NCBI GenBank assembly: GCA_020630615.1
Contig: JAHDBA010000002.1
Location: forward strand, 36,927-92,255
Origin: Myxococcota bacterium
GTDB taxonomy: Bacteria > Myxococcota > UBA727 > JAHDBA01
Direction of reading: 5' to 3'
DNA: 55,329 nucleotides
Shown: positions 44,307 to 53,594 of the stretch, in pieces
Position numbering within the stretch: the first letter of the stretch is position 1
Layout of the letters: each line of letters starts with the position of its first letter
Position numbers and translations under genes: made by a program
Notes under the pieces: model-generated
Databases searched by the model: none
Seen by the model: the letters and a program-made list of their open reading frames with translations, nothing else
Told to the model about the DNA's origin: nothing

Positions 44307-45107
44307 ATGCAAGACGGTTCCATACGAAGCTCCGACGGAAAGCGCCATCCGCCCCAAAGCCCTATATCGGAACTCGTAAAAGATGAACACAACGATGATG
44401 GGCATGACTTTCGTACGATCGCTCTTAGCATTGTTTTAATGCTAGTCTTGACATACGGGAGTGTGGCCTTGGCGTGCCATCTTTCTATGAACGATGCTCG
44501 TATTCCTCTATGGTTTGCTTCGCTCATTCATTGGAGTCATCTCATCGGTCTGCCCTTGAGTCTTGCTAAGTTTGGGCTTGGGTGCGCTTTGATTCCAAGT
44601 TTGGCGATTACCTTGACCCTGCTTTTTGTCGCAATTTCTCGGAGCCCAAGAATGCGGGGCAAGACACAGGGCTTTGAACCTTCACTCGCTCGAGTGTTCA
44701 ATCTCAATCTTGGGATCATGGCAAGCGCACAGTTGGGTATCGCATGGAGCATTCGAAGTACATTTTCGCTTGGCAGCGCCCTAACTCTTACGATGGTTTG
44801 GGTTGGCTTGGCATTGAGTGCGACAGGACTATGTCTTCGCAGGTTGCCTTTCGGATTCTTCTTGGGACTCAAGAACCGATGGACTCGAAATCAGCAGCGT
44901 ATTTGGTACCTGGTTCATGAAACGACCGGTCAGCTTTGGTTCTATATTGGGTTGGGTATCGCGATCGGCGCAGTCCTCTTGGATTTCTCACAATACGTCT
45001 ATCTTGCACCGATTTTTTTGCTCCTTTGTCTAAGTCCCTATTGGGTATCGTACCGGGTCCACTCTCAGCTGGCAAAAGGCTCTGTAAAGACTTCAAAAAA
45101 TCGATGA
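44307..45107 (+). CDS. SdpI-like multi-pass membrane protein
   Basis: A 266-residue protein with a polar N-terminus and about six to seven transmembrane helices. Around 183-211 the motif G-F-F-L-G-L-K-N-R-W-T...W...H...G matches the signature of SdpI-type immunity/signalling proteins (usually G-I-R-T-P-W-T then W and H). The rest is more divergent. No SdpC-like toxin or SdpR-type regulator is nearby, so an immunity role is not supported here. It diverges from the dioxygenase gene (30-bp gap) and overlaps the converging CHAD-like gene by 43 bp. Confidence 0.6.
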   Translation: MQDGSIRSSDGKRHPPQSPISELVKDEHNDDGHDFRTIALSIVLMLVLTYGSVALACHLSMNDARIPLWFASLIHWSHLIGLPLSLAKFGLGCALIPSLAITLTLLFVAISRSPRMRGKTQGFEPSLARVFNLNLGIMASAQLGIAWSIRSTFSLGSALTLTMVWVGLALSATGLCLRRLPFGFFLGLKNRWTRNQQRIWYLVHETTGQLWFYIGLGIAIGAVLLDFSQYVYLAPIFLLLCLSPYWVSYRVHSQLAKGSVKTSKNR

Positions 45108-46099
45108 TGCCTTAACTCTCGGTAGAGTTTTTGAGCGTTGAGGATACGTTTTTGCTCTTCATCGTTGCTGAGGTTTAAGCGAGAACGAATATCTTTTTCA
45201 GCATCGCGCAGCTCGGAGAATTCTCCTGACTGAACAAGTGCATTTGCGAGGCCTTCAACACGCTGACCTTGGTCTTTGATTCGCCCCAAATGATCGATTG
45301 CTTCCGTGAGTCTTAGATAGAGACTCTTTGATATCGATCGTGTTTGATTGTCAATATCATCAACCGGCAAACGTGCATAAGGATGGCTTGCGATGGGTGA
45401 GCTTAGCAAAGCCTCATATTCTGGAATAGGGTTGAGTCTTGGATCAAGACGAACAAACCCACGCAAGGCAAAGAAGTAGATCGAAAGCCAACGTATTTGT
45501 CTTCTCAATTCATGGATACCCTCTTCAAGTTGATTCATATCCAAATCGAGCTCAGAGATTTTCATGGCGCAGCGGCGAAGTTCTTTTGCTAAGAATTGTG
45601 CGTCCCCTTTATTGGAGGGCCACTCCTCTTTTTCGATACGCGCACGAAACTTTTTAAGACTGTTCTTTTCTGCCTTCAGACTCCACTTTTGTTGAATTAG
45701 GCGAAGGATTGAAATCTGCTCTTTTCGAAGTTGACCTTCGATATAGCGTTGTGCACTTAAATCAAGGTTGACTTCGACTGCATCGTGCAAAAGAGCATGC
45801 CAATAGTCACAAGCACCGAGTTGATCTTCCAGCGCTTTAATTTTTTCAAGTCGCTTTTCAAATTTGGGATACTTTCGTTTATAAAGGCGTAGCAGACCTT
45901 CCAACATAAAGGCATGTCGACGAACTTCACGGGACAGATGTGTCATTTTGAATGCACGAGTGTCCGGGTGATTAATACTGTTCTTAAGCGAACCATACCA
46001 ATAAAGCATTGCCCGACGTCCTCGGCAACCAACCTCAACGTCTTGAGAAATCAGGGAGCTAAACTCATGGGTATCTTTCGCTTCGAAGGCACTCATCAT
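45065..46099 (-). CDS. CHAD-like helical protein
   Basis: A 344-residue, basic, all-helical protein. M-T-H-L-S-R-E-V-R-R-H near the N-terminus and I-H-E-L-R-R-Q-I-R-W near the middle resemble the conserved His/Arg helices of CHAD domains, which bind polyphosphate or other anions. The match is by motif only. Starts GTG (46102) and ATG (46096) are close alternatives; AAAGG best fits the ATG at 46099. It ends inside the converging SdpI-like gene. Confidence 0.5.
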   Translation of the reverse strand: MMSAFEAKDTHEFSSLISQDVEVGCRGRRAMLYWYGSLKNSINHPDTRAFKMTHLSREVRRHAFMLEGLLRLYKRKYPKFEKRLEKIKALEDQLGACDYWHALLHDAVEVNLDLSAQRYIEGQLRKEQISILRLIQQKWSLKAEKNSLKKFRARIEKEEWPSNKGDAQFLAKELRRCAMKISELDLDMNQLEEGIHELRRQIRWLSIYFFALRGFVRLDPRLNPIPEYEALLSSPIASHPYARLPVDDIDNQTRSISKSLYLRLTEAIDHLGRIKDQGQRVEGLANALVQSGEFSELRDAEKDIRSRLNLSNDEEQKRILNAQKLYRELRHHRFFEVFTEPFAS

Positions 46100-46189
46100 C
46101 ACCTACCTTTAGCCGCACTTGAAAAAAGCGCACTGCCAAAAGAATACCATGAGCCTTTCTTCGAACACAAAATCATCAAAGGTTTTAAC

Positions 46190-46930
46190 TCAGCTTTTAC
46201 GGGTCCATGCACTAATATATTCGACGTTCCCTTTAGTGCCTTGAATAGGACTTTCACATACTCCGACCAGATTGAGTGATTTACCAAGTGACTCAATGCA
46301 ACGATCGCGTATGGATTCTCTCACGACAGCATCATGAACGATACCACCCTTTCCTATTTCATGTCGTTCTGCTTCAAATTGCGGCTTGATTAACAAGTAG
46401 AGTCTTGAGTCTTGCGCACAAACACATAACACATTCTCGATAATCTTCGTGAGTGAAATAAAGCTAACATCACTCACAACAATCGAAGCCAAAGGATCAA
46501 AGTCTTCGGCCGAAACTCGGTTGATATGGTGTTTCTCCATATTCACAACACGCGTATCTTGAACCAAGCGAGAGTGAAGTTGGCTATGGCCCACATCCAA
46601 CGCATAGACACGCAGTGCACCTGCTTTTAAAAGGACATCGGTAAAGCCCCCCGTACATGCGCCAACATCAAGACAGACCTGATCTTTGATTGTACATGGC
46701 CATTGCTCCAGTGCGCCTCGAAGTTTTAAACCTGCTCTTGAAACATCGGGGAAACCCTTTCCCTTCACTCGTATCATCGCGTTTTCCTTGATCTTGGTAC
46801 CCGGCTTATCCACACGATGCTCATCAACAACGATAAGCCCAGCCATGATTGCGGCTTGGGCTTTTGTGCGGGATTCAAAGTGACCAAGGTCAACAAGGCG
46901 TTGATCCAAACGAATTTTCTCCAGAGCCAT
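46190..46930 (-). CDS. tlyA: TlyA family rRNA 2'-O-ribose methyltransferase
   Basis: A 246-residue protein with an N-terminal S4 RNA-binding domain (L-D-Q-R-L-V-D-L-G then K-A-Q-A-A-I-M-A-G) and an FtsJ-type methyltransferase: S-R-A-G-L-K-L, the AdoMet loop D-V-G-A-C-T-G-G-F-T-D, and V-V-S-D-V-S-F-I-S-L. TlyA enzymes methylate cytidines in 16S and/or 23S rRNA and affect capreomycin sensitivity. The name hemolysin is historical. The ATG at 46930 is chosen because the open frame to 47119 would add a non-homologous leader across the divergent gene. Confidence 0.92.
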   Translation of the reverse strand: MALEKIRLDQRLVDLGHFESRTKAQAAIMAGLIVVDEHRVDKPGTKIKENAMIRVKGKGFPDVSRAGLKLRGALEQWPCTIKDQVCLDVGACTGGFTDVLLKAGALRVYALDVGHSQLHSRLVQDTRVVNMEKHHINRVSAEDFDPLASIVVSDVSFISLTKIIENVLCVCAQDSRLYLLIKPQFEAERHEIGKGGIVHDAVVRESIRDRCIESLGKSLNLVGVCESPIQGTKGNVEYISAWTRKS

Positions 46931-47020
46931 GGTTTGAGTGTAACATAAGCCTATCCTTGGCCTATCCACGAATTTGAACTTTGTGGCTTCCCATGTGTAA
47001 AATAGAAGTAAGGAGCGTTT

Positions 47021-47332
47021 ATGTCTGATATTCAATTCTCGAAAGAACACCCTTTTGGCAAAGAAAAAGCACGTACAATCATTGAGGAATATCGAGAAAA
47101 ATATGCTGACCAACTTCAAAAATTTAAGATCGGATTGGAGTGGGATGGCGACACAATCAAACTCTCTGGCCCCGCAACTGGGACCATCGAAGTTCTTGAA
47201 GATCGTGTCGATGTTAATGTTAAGTTGGGGATGATGGCTCGAATGATGAAAGGTACGATTATGAGTCAGCTCGATTCAGGCTTGGAGCGCGTCATGGCGA
47301 AGCATCGCGATGAGGACACGCAGCTTGCTTAA
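47021..47332 (+). CDS. Polyhydroxyalkanoic acid system family protein
   Basis: A 103-residue protein of the PHA_gran_rgn type (PF09650): a starting strand, F-G-K-E-K-A-R-T-I-I-E-E, G-L-E-W-D-G-D-T-I-K-L-S, the G-T-I-E-V-L strand and a C-terminal helix. Members are found with PHA granule genes, but the biochemical role is unknown and no PHA gene is near here. AAGGAG gives a good start. It is divergent from tlyA, 90 bp apart. Confidence 0.8.
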   Translation: MSDIQFSKEHPFGKEKARTIIEEYREKYADQLQKFKIGLEWDGDTIKLSGPATGTIEVLEDRVDVNVKLGMMARMMKGTIMSQLDSGLERVMAKHRDEDTQLA

Positions 47333-47482
47333 TTGCTTGATACAGACACTGCCTGAAAACATACTAAGGGTCTTCATCGGGAAGGGCTGAGAATCAAAAG
47401 AATTTTATTTACCAAACTGTCAACGATGGAAGTATTGACAAATTGCTTGAGCTTTTGCGGTGAACTTGCATAGGTTCGTGTT

Positions 47483-48031
47483 ATGAATATTTTTTCGTAT
47501 GAAGGCCTAGCGAAGAGTTCGCGATCAAAACTAGCCCATATTTTCGAAAATGGCTTAACCCCCACTTGGGAAGAAGTTAAGGGTTGGGAGTTTCGTGGTT
47601 GGAATGTCCTGCCCCCTGTGATGTGGCATTTTATGTGGTTCAGAGAAGACCTCCGCTTCATCAAATGTTTCTATGAGAGGGATACGGACGAGCACAAGGC
47701 GTGGGGGCTCAATCTTCAAACGCGAGCAGGAGCAATTAGCGACCCGTGGACTTGCCGTCCATCGGACGAGGAGCCTGGCAAAATAGGACACTACCGTTGC
47801 TTTGGTACCGAACGTAATCGCGTTGGAGACCCTCATCCACATGCCTTATATATTGAGTACGATGCTGAAGAGAATACACTTCTGACTGGCAAAGGTATGA
47901 TCGATTATCTTGTACGCGTTGAAGAAGGAAACTCAGACTTATATCTAGGGCGTGCCTATACGCCTTTTCTGGGCCCCATCAAACTCAAGTCGTATTTTAT
48001 TCTAGAGCGTTTACAAAAATTTAATCGTTAA
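47483..48031 (+). CDS. Soluble protein, unknown
   Basis: A 182-residue protein. It is rich in Trp and Tyr, with G-W-E-F-R-G-W-N near 35-42 and D-P-H-P-H-A-L-Y-I-E-Y-D near 115-126; the C-terminus K-S-Y-F-I-L-E-R-L looks like a final strand. This pattern suggests a beta-barrel-type fold that binds something, but I recognise no named family. No signal peptide. Confidence 0.65.
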   Translation: MNIFSYEGLAKSSRSKLAHIFENGLTPTWEEVKGWEFRGWNVLPPVMWHFMWFREDLRFIKCFYERDTDEHKAWGLNLQTRAGAISDPWTCRPSDEEPGKIGHYRCFGTERNRVGDPHPHALYIEYDAEENTLLTGKGMIDYLVRVEEGNSDLYLGRAYTPFLGPIKLKSYFILERLQKFNR

Positions 48032-48102
48032 CATTTGGAAGCCATTGAAGATTAAGCTTAACTTTTAGAGCTCCGATGAATCGAACAAAAAGGATCTTAG
48101 TC

Positions 48103-49086
48103 ATGTCAGAAATCGCCGCACCCGAAGCACAAAAGAAAGAACACGCTCCGATTCTCAATGATATGAAGGCACATCCATTAAAATCGAATCCAACCTTTGG
48201 TCATGATTTAGACTTTAACCTCACACGAGAGCAACGGGCCTCTGTGCCACCGATTACGACAAAGTTTAAATTGGGAGAGGTGATTACCGAAGAGCAACTT
48301 GCTTTTTTGGAGGTCTATGGCTTCTTGCATTTTAAGAACGTTCTTTCGCCTGATGAAGTCGAGACGATGTTGAGTGAAGCGGGGCGTATTGAAGCGGAGC
48401 ACCTAGAGAAGGGTGTGAAGAAAGTGAACGGCGTCCCTATCATGTGGGGGGTGCGACCCAACGGAAAAGACTGCGCATACCGTTTGCCTTTCACTTCAGA
48501 ATATTCTGAGGGGATCAAAACGATCATCACGGACAGTCGTTTTGAGCCCTTGCTTCCATTGGTGGGAGACGATGCGCGTATTGGTCATCGCGAGAAAGAC
48601 GGCGTTGTAATCAATCGGTATATTAATGAGCCTGGTCCTGGTCGACCGCGCCTGGGCTGGCATACCGATGGATTGAGAGACCTTTTTTATGGTCGCATGC
48701 CGCAGAAAATGCTGAACTTTGGTTTGCACCTTACCGATTGTCCCAAAGAGCAGGGGGGTTTGCGTCTTATCCCAGGGACGCACAAACAAAGTTTTTGGCA
48801 GTTCTGTACCCATAAGATTTATTTCTTGAGTCATGATAACGATGCGAATCAGATTGAAGTCGAAGCGGAAGCCGGCGATTTAACGGTGCATGATGGACGT
48901 CTATGGCATCGTGTGGAACGCTCAACCTTTTGTGGTGATGAGAGTATTCGGCGTTCACTCTTTCTACCGATTCAGACAGGCCCGTATGAGCCGAAAGATG
49001 AAAATAGCGCAGTGCCCAAGTATCTTTATCTTGAGCGAATGGGAACATGGGTGAAGCGTAAGTTTTTTGAGATTGTGAATCGGTAG
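48103..49086 (+). CDS. Phytanoyl-CoA dioxygenase (PhyH) family protein
   Basis: A 327-residue Fe(II)/2-oxoglutarate oxygenase of the PhyH type. Metal ligands appear as H-T-D (His187, Asp189) and a distal His in R-L-W-H (His269); a following Arg (284) fits the 2-oxoglutarate site. F-L-E-V-Y-G-F-L-H-F near the start and P-G-T-H are further family marks. The substrate is unknown. The ATG at 48103 with AAGGA 8 nt upstream is preferred to 48076. Convergent with the lipoprotein, 9-bp gap. Confidence 0.85.
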   Translation: MSEIAAPEAQKKEHAPILNDMKAHPLKSNPTFGHDLDFNLTREQRASVPPITTKFKLGEVITEEQLAFLEVYGFLHFKNVLSPDEVETMLSEAGRIEAEHLEKGVKKVNGVPIMWGVRPNGKDCAYRLPFTSEYSEGIKTIITDSRFEPLLPLVGDDARIGHREKDGVVINRYINEPGPGRPRLGWHTDGLRDLFYGRMPQKMLNFGLHLTDCPKEQGGLRLIPGTHKQSFWQFCTHKIYFLSHDNDANQIEVEAEAGDLTVHDGRLWHRVERSTFCGDESIRRSLFLPIQTGPYEPKDENSAVPKYLYLERMGTWVKRKFFEIVNR

Positions 49087-49095
49087 AATTCTATT

Positions 49096-50403
49096 TCAGT
49101 TCGTATACGTGACCTTGACTTGACCCCAATCGGTACCACCGCGTTGATCGCGATAAACGATAATCAACACATCGCTTTCCCCAGGCTGCGCGTCTTCGGG
49201 TAGGGTCCATGTAAAATCAAGGTTTCCATCAAATTGTGGACCACGTAGGAATGTCGTACTTCCTCGCGTGACATAATGGCTCCCCGCAAAATCTTCGAGT
49301 CGATTGACCAACTCAAGACGAAATGCGTTCGGATCCAAAAGAAAAACCTGATGGAATTCTGCACCACTCTCAAAAACCGGTCGCAGACGGATCTGCTCTC
49401 CTGCGCGAGCAGCAAAGGCTACGTTTTTTGTGAACTCTGAACGTGTGTCCACAAAGATTTCTCCATTGGCACGCTTTTCTTCCGTAGACAAAACATCCGG
49501 ATCGTCTTCTTCAGAGAGCCAGTTAAAACCCACTAGCGTTGGATTCTTATTGGCGGGGCGTGGGTAAAGACATGTGCTCGTACCTTGAAATAAAGGGTCA
49601 TCACCTTCGCTTTCAGGGATCGCATCAGGAAGAGGGCAAAGCGTCGCACCCGGAATAAGAAAATCGATAATCGATAGGTCTTCGCCCTCTGGTGTATTGA
49701 AGCTTTGATCGAGAATTGGAAGCAAGAGTGGATCGTGTGGATCGATCGCAACAGGAATACGCTTGGTTGCAATCTCTTGCGCTACTTCATCCACGCTTGA
49801 GTTCCGTGCAACGATCCCAATGTAGGCATATTCAGACTGGAGCAAATCAAGAACCCGTTCGGGAGCAAGTGTTTCTACACTTTGTGTTGTTCCTAAAATT
49901 GAATCAATGATATCTCGTGAAAATGATAGATTGTAGGTTGGTACGGGGATTCGTCCACTTGGATCATTCTCGAGGTCTTCTTCAAGGAGCTCTCTTTCGT
50001 AGAACCTTGGCTGAAAAAAGGCGTTGAACGCGTCGAGGTCTGTTTGCGCAAAGCTCGAGCGCAAACTGCTCACATCAAAACGATTGCATGCGTTTCCAAC
50101 TGGTTTTGGACAGTTCTGCAGATTGAGAGTGAGAGGGCCTCCTCGCGGGTCAAGGGCAAGGATCTCCACCGACACATCTGTTTCAGGAAAGATAGGCAAT
50201 GAAGGAATCTCTTCATTATCGATCCGCGCCAAAAAATGATTAAAGCTTGCACGAATGTCGGGTGGTTCGACACGAACTGCTAGAACACGCAGGTCTTCAA
50301 GTTTTTCTTGAGAGTCGAGCTCGCCACACCCCACCCAAGTTACCCATGAAAAAAAACAACATACTATTAAAAAATTTCTAAACATCATATTCATGGTGCG
50401 CAT
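49096..50403 (-). CDS. Lipoprotein partner of the TonB-dependent receptor
   Basis: A 435-residue lipoprotein with lipobox W-V-G-C (Cys26) and an otherwise acidic sequence. It is probably beta-rich: the C-terminal part (L-D-F-T-W-T-L-P, D-V-L-I-I-V-Y-R-D-Q-R-G-G) looks like an immunoglobulin-type fold. Its ATG overlaps the stop of the receptor gene by one base (TAATG), so translation is coupled and the two products are probably made in fixed ratio. In Myxococcota such pairs are common; the lipoprotein may capture ligand on the surface, but this is inference. Confidence 0.75.
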   Translation of the reverse strand: MRTMNMMFRNFLIVCCFFSWVTWVGCGELDSQEKLEDLRVLAVRVEPPDIRASFNHFLARIDNEEIPSLPIFPETDVSVEILALDPRGGPLTLNLQNCPKPVGNACNRFDVSSLRSSFAQTDLDAFNAFFQPRFYERELLEEDLENDPSGRIPVPTYNLSFSRDIIDSILGTTQSVETLAPERVLDLLQSEYAYIGIVARNSSVDEVAQEIATKRIPVAIDPHDPLLLPILDQSFNTPEGEDLSIIDFLIPGATLCPLPDAIPESEGDDPLFQGTSTCLYPRPANKNPTLVGFNWLSEEDDPDVLSTEEKRANGEIFVDTRSEFTKNVAFAARAGEQIRLRPVFESGAEFHQVFLLDPNAFRLELVNRLEDFAGSHYVTRGSTTFLRGPQFDGNLDFTWTLPEDAQPGESDVLIIVYRDQRGGTDWGQVKVTYTN

Positions 50404-53396
50404 TAGAATTCTCCTTGAACGCCAAAGTTCGGGAAGATCGGCAAGCTTGGAATCACACTTTGTTCTCGAAAGCGATAGTCGTCTTGATAAAACTCAGCAT
50501 TCATACGATTGTAGATATTCAGTAAATCCAAATAGGGTGTAATCTTGAAGGTATCGAAGACGAAAGTTTTATCCAAGCGTATATCAAGTTGGTGAAAGGC
50601 TGGCGCCCGAGAACTGTTAATGGGTTGAAAACGAGCGACATAGTCCGTTGTGTCCAAATCATGAATTGAGCCTGCTGCGCGTGTCGCTGGGTTTCCGCTC
50701 ACGAGACGAAAGCGACCACCCAAACTTAAGCCCCATGGAAGCTTGCCTTGTGCGACGAGCGTAAGGATATGGGTTTGGTCAAAGTTGGTATTGCGTAGGC
50801 GACTGTCCAGCCGGTTTCCATTTTCGACCGAACGCGACAATGTGTAGGCAAGCCAACCAAAGAAATATTTACTCATATCATGTCGTAAGAGAAGTTCTGC
50901 ACCGATTGTTGAACCAAGCCCTTGGTTTGTAAAGTTCAGGTTTCGTATCGTCCCATCGGCTTCAGTCACGGAGTCGGATGTCGCTCGCACATTGTTATCG
51001 CGTTTGGTATAATAGGCCTGAAGATCGATCGAAATGTATTTCGAAAGTCGATGTTCCAAACCGATAATACTCTGAAAGGCACGGAGCTGATTGAGCTCTG
51101 GGTTGCCTACAGACTCTAAGAGTTCAAAACCCTGCGCAGGTTGACGATAGATGCCAAAGGCGCCTTTTAAGGTTGTTTCATCGGAAAGCTTATAACGAGC
51201 GGAGATTCGTGGGTCTGCGTTCAAATAGGTAATCTGATTGGCTGGAATGGTCGTCCCATCAAGGTTTTCAACTTCTGCGAGATCGACAAAAACGTGCTGA
51301 AGTCGCAGGCTCGGGTTCAATTGTAAGCGTGAGGTAGGCTTTAAAACACCTTCCAAATAGAGAGCTGTGCCATGCACTGTTCCATCGTTTCGAAGGCTAA
51401 AGTTTTCACCGACCAAGCGAGGATAAACCCGGGGGAAAGAGCCAAACTCGGTCGAGAAGGGGAAATCAAAAGCGAAGCCCAGTGTATTCCCGAGATAGTC
51501 AAAGCCAAGCGCGAGTTCAACATTATCATTGATCTTGGAGCGCAACTCATCTCGAATACCCCAACTGTATGTATTGCTCTGAAGATTACCGGAAATACCC
51601 AAGTTGGAGTCAGTATTCAGCCCAATACTCGTGACACCAAAATAAGGTTGAAAGGTATGGGTCAGATTCTTTTTCAACTTGGAAGTGATTTTAGGCACGA
51701 CCCGATGAAAGGTCGTGCGTAGACCCAAATCGATTGAATTTTGCCCGGTGGGTGCAATGACTTTCAGGTCATCTTCAGATCCAAAGACAAAGAGCGAGAG
51801 CTGATGTTTCTTTAAAGGCATTTCAAGCTTTGCTTGGTAATCCCAGTAGACAGGTGTTGCCACAACACCACCACTTGTCAGTGCGTCAATAAAGACAGGG
51901 ATGATTGCATCCACGTAAGAACGTCTTGCAGCAATTCCAAAGTTCATGTCTGGCAGACCTTTAATCTTAAGTGGTCCACCAAAAAAGAAGCCTGCGTCAA
52001 GAAGGGAAATGTCAGCGTAACCTCGATAGTTTTCCATCTTAAGTTCACGACTATCAACATCGACAATACCGGCGGTCGCAAATCCATATTTGGCGCCGAA
52101 ACCACCAGGATAAAAGTTGAGGTTTTCTAAAAACTCCGGATTCACAATACTTTTGAGGCCACCAAAATGATAAATGAGTGGAATCAACACACTGTCAAAG
52201 TAAACGCCAGTATTCTGTGGGTTGGCTCCTCGCACAATCAAAGCACCACCTGCAAAAGGCGCACGCGCAAGCCCGGGAAGGTTTTCAATTACTCGGATCG
52301 GGTCACCGAAAGTTCCAGGAACTTTTCGCACCTCTTCACGACTCAACGTTATTTTCGCGACTTCTTTTTTTGCGGGTCGAGCACGCGTTACCGTTTCAAA
52401 AGTGTTGAGCTCTCGTGCTTTTAAATACACAACGACTTCACTACGTTGCCCATCACTAATTTCTTCAAAGGTAAAAGAGGTTTGAAAACCGGAAGCGGCA
52501 TAGGTTACCATATGGTTGCCAGAGGGGAGTGCTCTGAAATAAAAGCGGCCCAATTCATCGCTCGTTGCATAACGCACTTCAGCCTTGATGCCTTCAGGGA
52601 GATCTTCCGCATCCTCGTAGCCTTTGGGTAGAATCTCAATACTGACTTCGACACCGGCCAGCGGTGTTTTCTTGCTCGACTGTCTTACAACACCAACAAA
52701 GTTGACTGGACCTCTCTTACGTATCTTCTTTTCACCATTCTTTGCGACGTTTTTGGGAGTCGCTTCAATCGCTTTGCTTGGATTATTGGTGTTCAAATTA
52801 AGTTCGTCGCTTTCATCTTCGAAGAAACCATCGTCATCCAGTCCTTCGAAATCTTGAAAATCAGATTCATCAAGCTCATCAATGAAGGATTCATCAATTA
52901 GACCCTCCTCTTCCGAGGCTCTTTGTTGCTTCACAACATCCAAGGTGAAATTCTGTGTGAATGAAATTTGTACACGTGCCGGTTTTCCATCAATTTCTGC
53001 AGGGGAAAACTTAAACTGGCGAACGGCTCTTAGTGCAGCTTGATCAAAATCATCACCACCACTGACCTCGATTTTAACGTCTTCAACTTGACCCTCGACA
53101 CCAATCGTGAGGATTAAAGTCACCGCCGATTCTCGACCCTCTTCAAAAGCTTTCGCAGGATACTCAGCGTCGACACTTTCAATGAGTTCTGGGGCTTTTG
53201 TTAAAGTTCCAGGAGCGGCTTGCGTGTTGGACCCGTCTTGTACATCGGCCTTTTCAGGGGCGCTCTCGATTGCAGAAAAAGCTGCTGGCGCTTTCAACAA
53301 AACCAAGAGATAAAAAAATATACGAAAGCAAGTGAGAGACGGAAGTCTCGCACATCGACATTTTAAAGTTCGCAGTCTTGAGATTTTCACATTCAT
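50403..53396 (-). CDS. TonB-dependent receptor with an N-terminal TonB-C domain
   Basis: A 997-residue protein. A signal peptide (~1-42) is followed by a TonB C-terminal-like domain (69-151: Y-P-A-K-A-F-E-E-G, V-T-L-I-L-T-I-G, V-R-Q-F-K-F-S-P-A), an acidic linker (162-200), a carboxypeptidase-regulatory-like fold (~231-330), a plug (~350-480: R-V-I-E-N-L-P-G, I-V-R-G-A-N-P-Q-N-T-G-V-Y-F-D) and a beta-barrel to a terminal Phe. It imports an unknown ligand across the outer membrane. The extra TonB-C domain on the periplasmic side is a lineage feature of Myxococcota receptors. First of a two-gene operon. Confidence 0.9.
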   Translation of the reverse strand: MNVKISRLRTLKCRCARLPSLTCFRIFFYLLVLLKAPAAFSAIESAPEKADVQDGSNTQAAPGTLTKAPELIESVDAEYPAKAFEEGRESAVTLILTIGVEGQVEDVKIEVSGGDDFDQAALRAVRQFKFSPAEIDGKPARVQISFTQNFTLDVVKQQRASEEEGLIDESFIDELDESDFQDFEGLDDDGFFEDESDELNLNTNNPSKAIEATPKNVAKNGEKKIRKRGPVNFVGVVRQSSKKTPLAGVEVSIEILPKGYEDAEDLPEGIKAEVRYATSDELGRFYFRALPSGNHMVTYAASGFQTSFTFEEISDGQRSEVVVYLKARELNTFETVTRARPAKKEVAKITLSREEVRKVPGTFGDPIRVIENLPGLARAPFAGGALIVRGANPQNTGVYFDSVLIPLIYHFGGLKSIVNPEFLENLNFYPGGFGAKYGFATAGIVDVDSRELKMENYRGYADISLLDAGFFFGGPLKIKGLPDMNFGIAARRSYVDAIIPVFIDALTSGGVVATPVYWDYQAKLEMPLKKHQLSLFVFGSEDDLKVIAPTGQNSIDLGLRTTFHRVVPKITSKLKKNLTHTFQPYFGVTSIGLNTDSNLGISGNLQSNTYSWGIRDELRSKINDNVELALGFDYLGNTLGFAFDFPFSTEFGSFPRVYPRLVGENFSLRNDGTVHGTALYLEGVLKPTSRLQLNPSLRLQHVFVDLAEVENLDGTTIPANQITYLNADPRISARYKLSDETTLKGAFGIYRQPAQGFELLESVGNPELNQLRAFQSIIGLEHRLSKYISIDLQAYYTKRDNNVRATSDSVTEADGTIRNLNFTNQGLGSTIGAELLLRHDMSKYFFGWLAYTLSRSVENGNRLDSRLRNTNFDQTHILTLVAQGKLPWGLSLGGRFRLVSGNPATRAAGSIHDLDTTDYVARFQPINSSRAPAFHQLDIRLDKTFVFDTFKITPYLDLLNIYNRMNAEFYQDDYRFREQSVIPSLPIFPNFGVQGEF

Positions 53397-53594
53397 ACCT
53401 GTGGCTTGACTTACTTACATATACCTACCAAAGATCACCGAATCTTGAGGTTGTCTTTGGTTAATACGAATCAGGCCTCATGTTAAGTAAATCATTTGCA
53501 TCATTCTTGGACACATTTTCTTCGCCATTCTGAAAATTTGAGGGCCCAATTGGCTTGGGTTACGATCAACACATTAGAGTTCTTTAACGGGTGG

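Noticed and set aside
44307..45107. Sdp-type toxin/immunity system
   Set aside because: Only the SdpI-like signature is present; there is no toxin precursor or ArsR-type repressor nearby.
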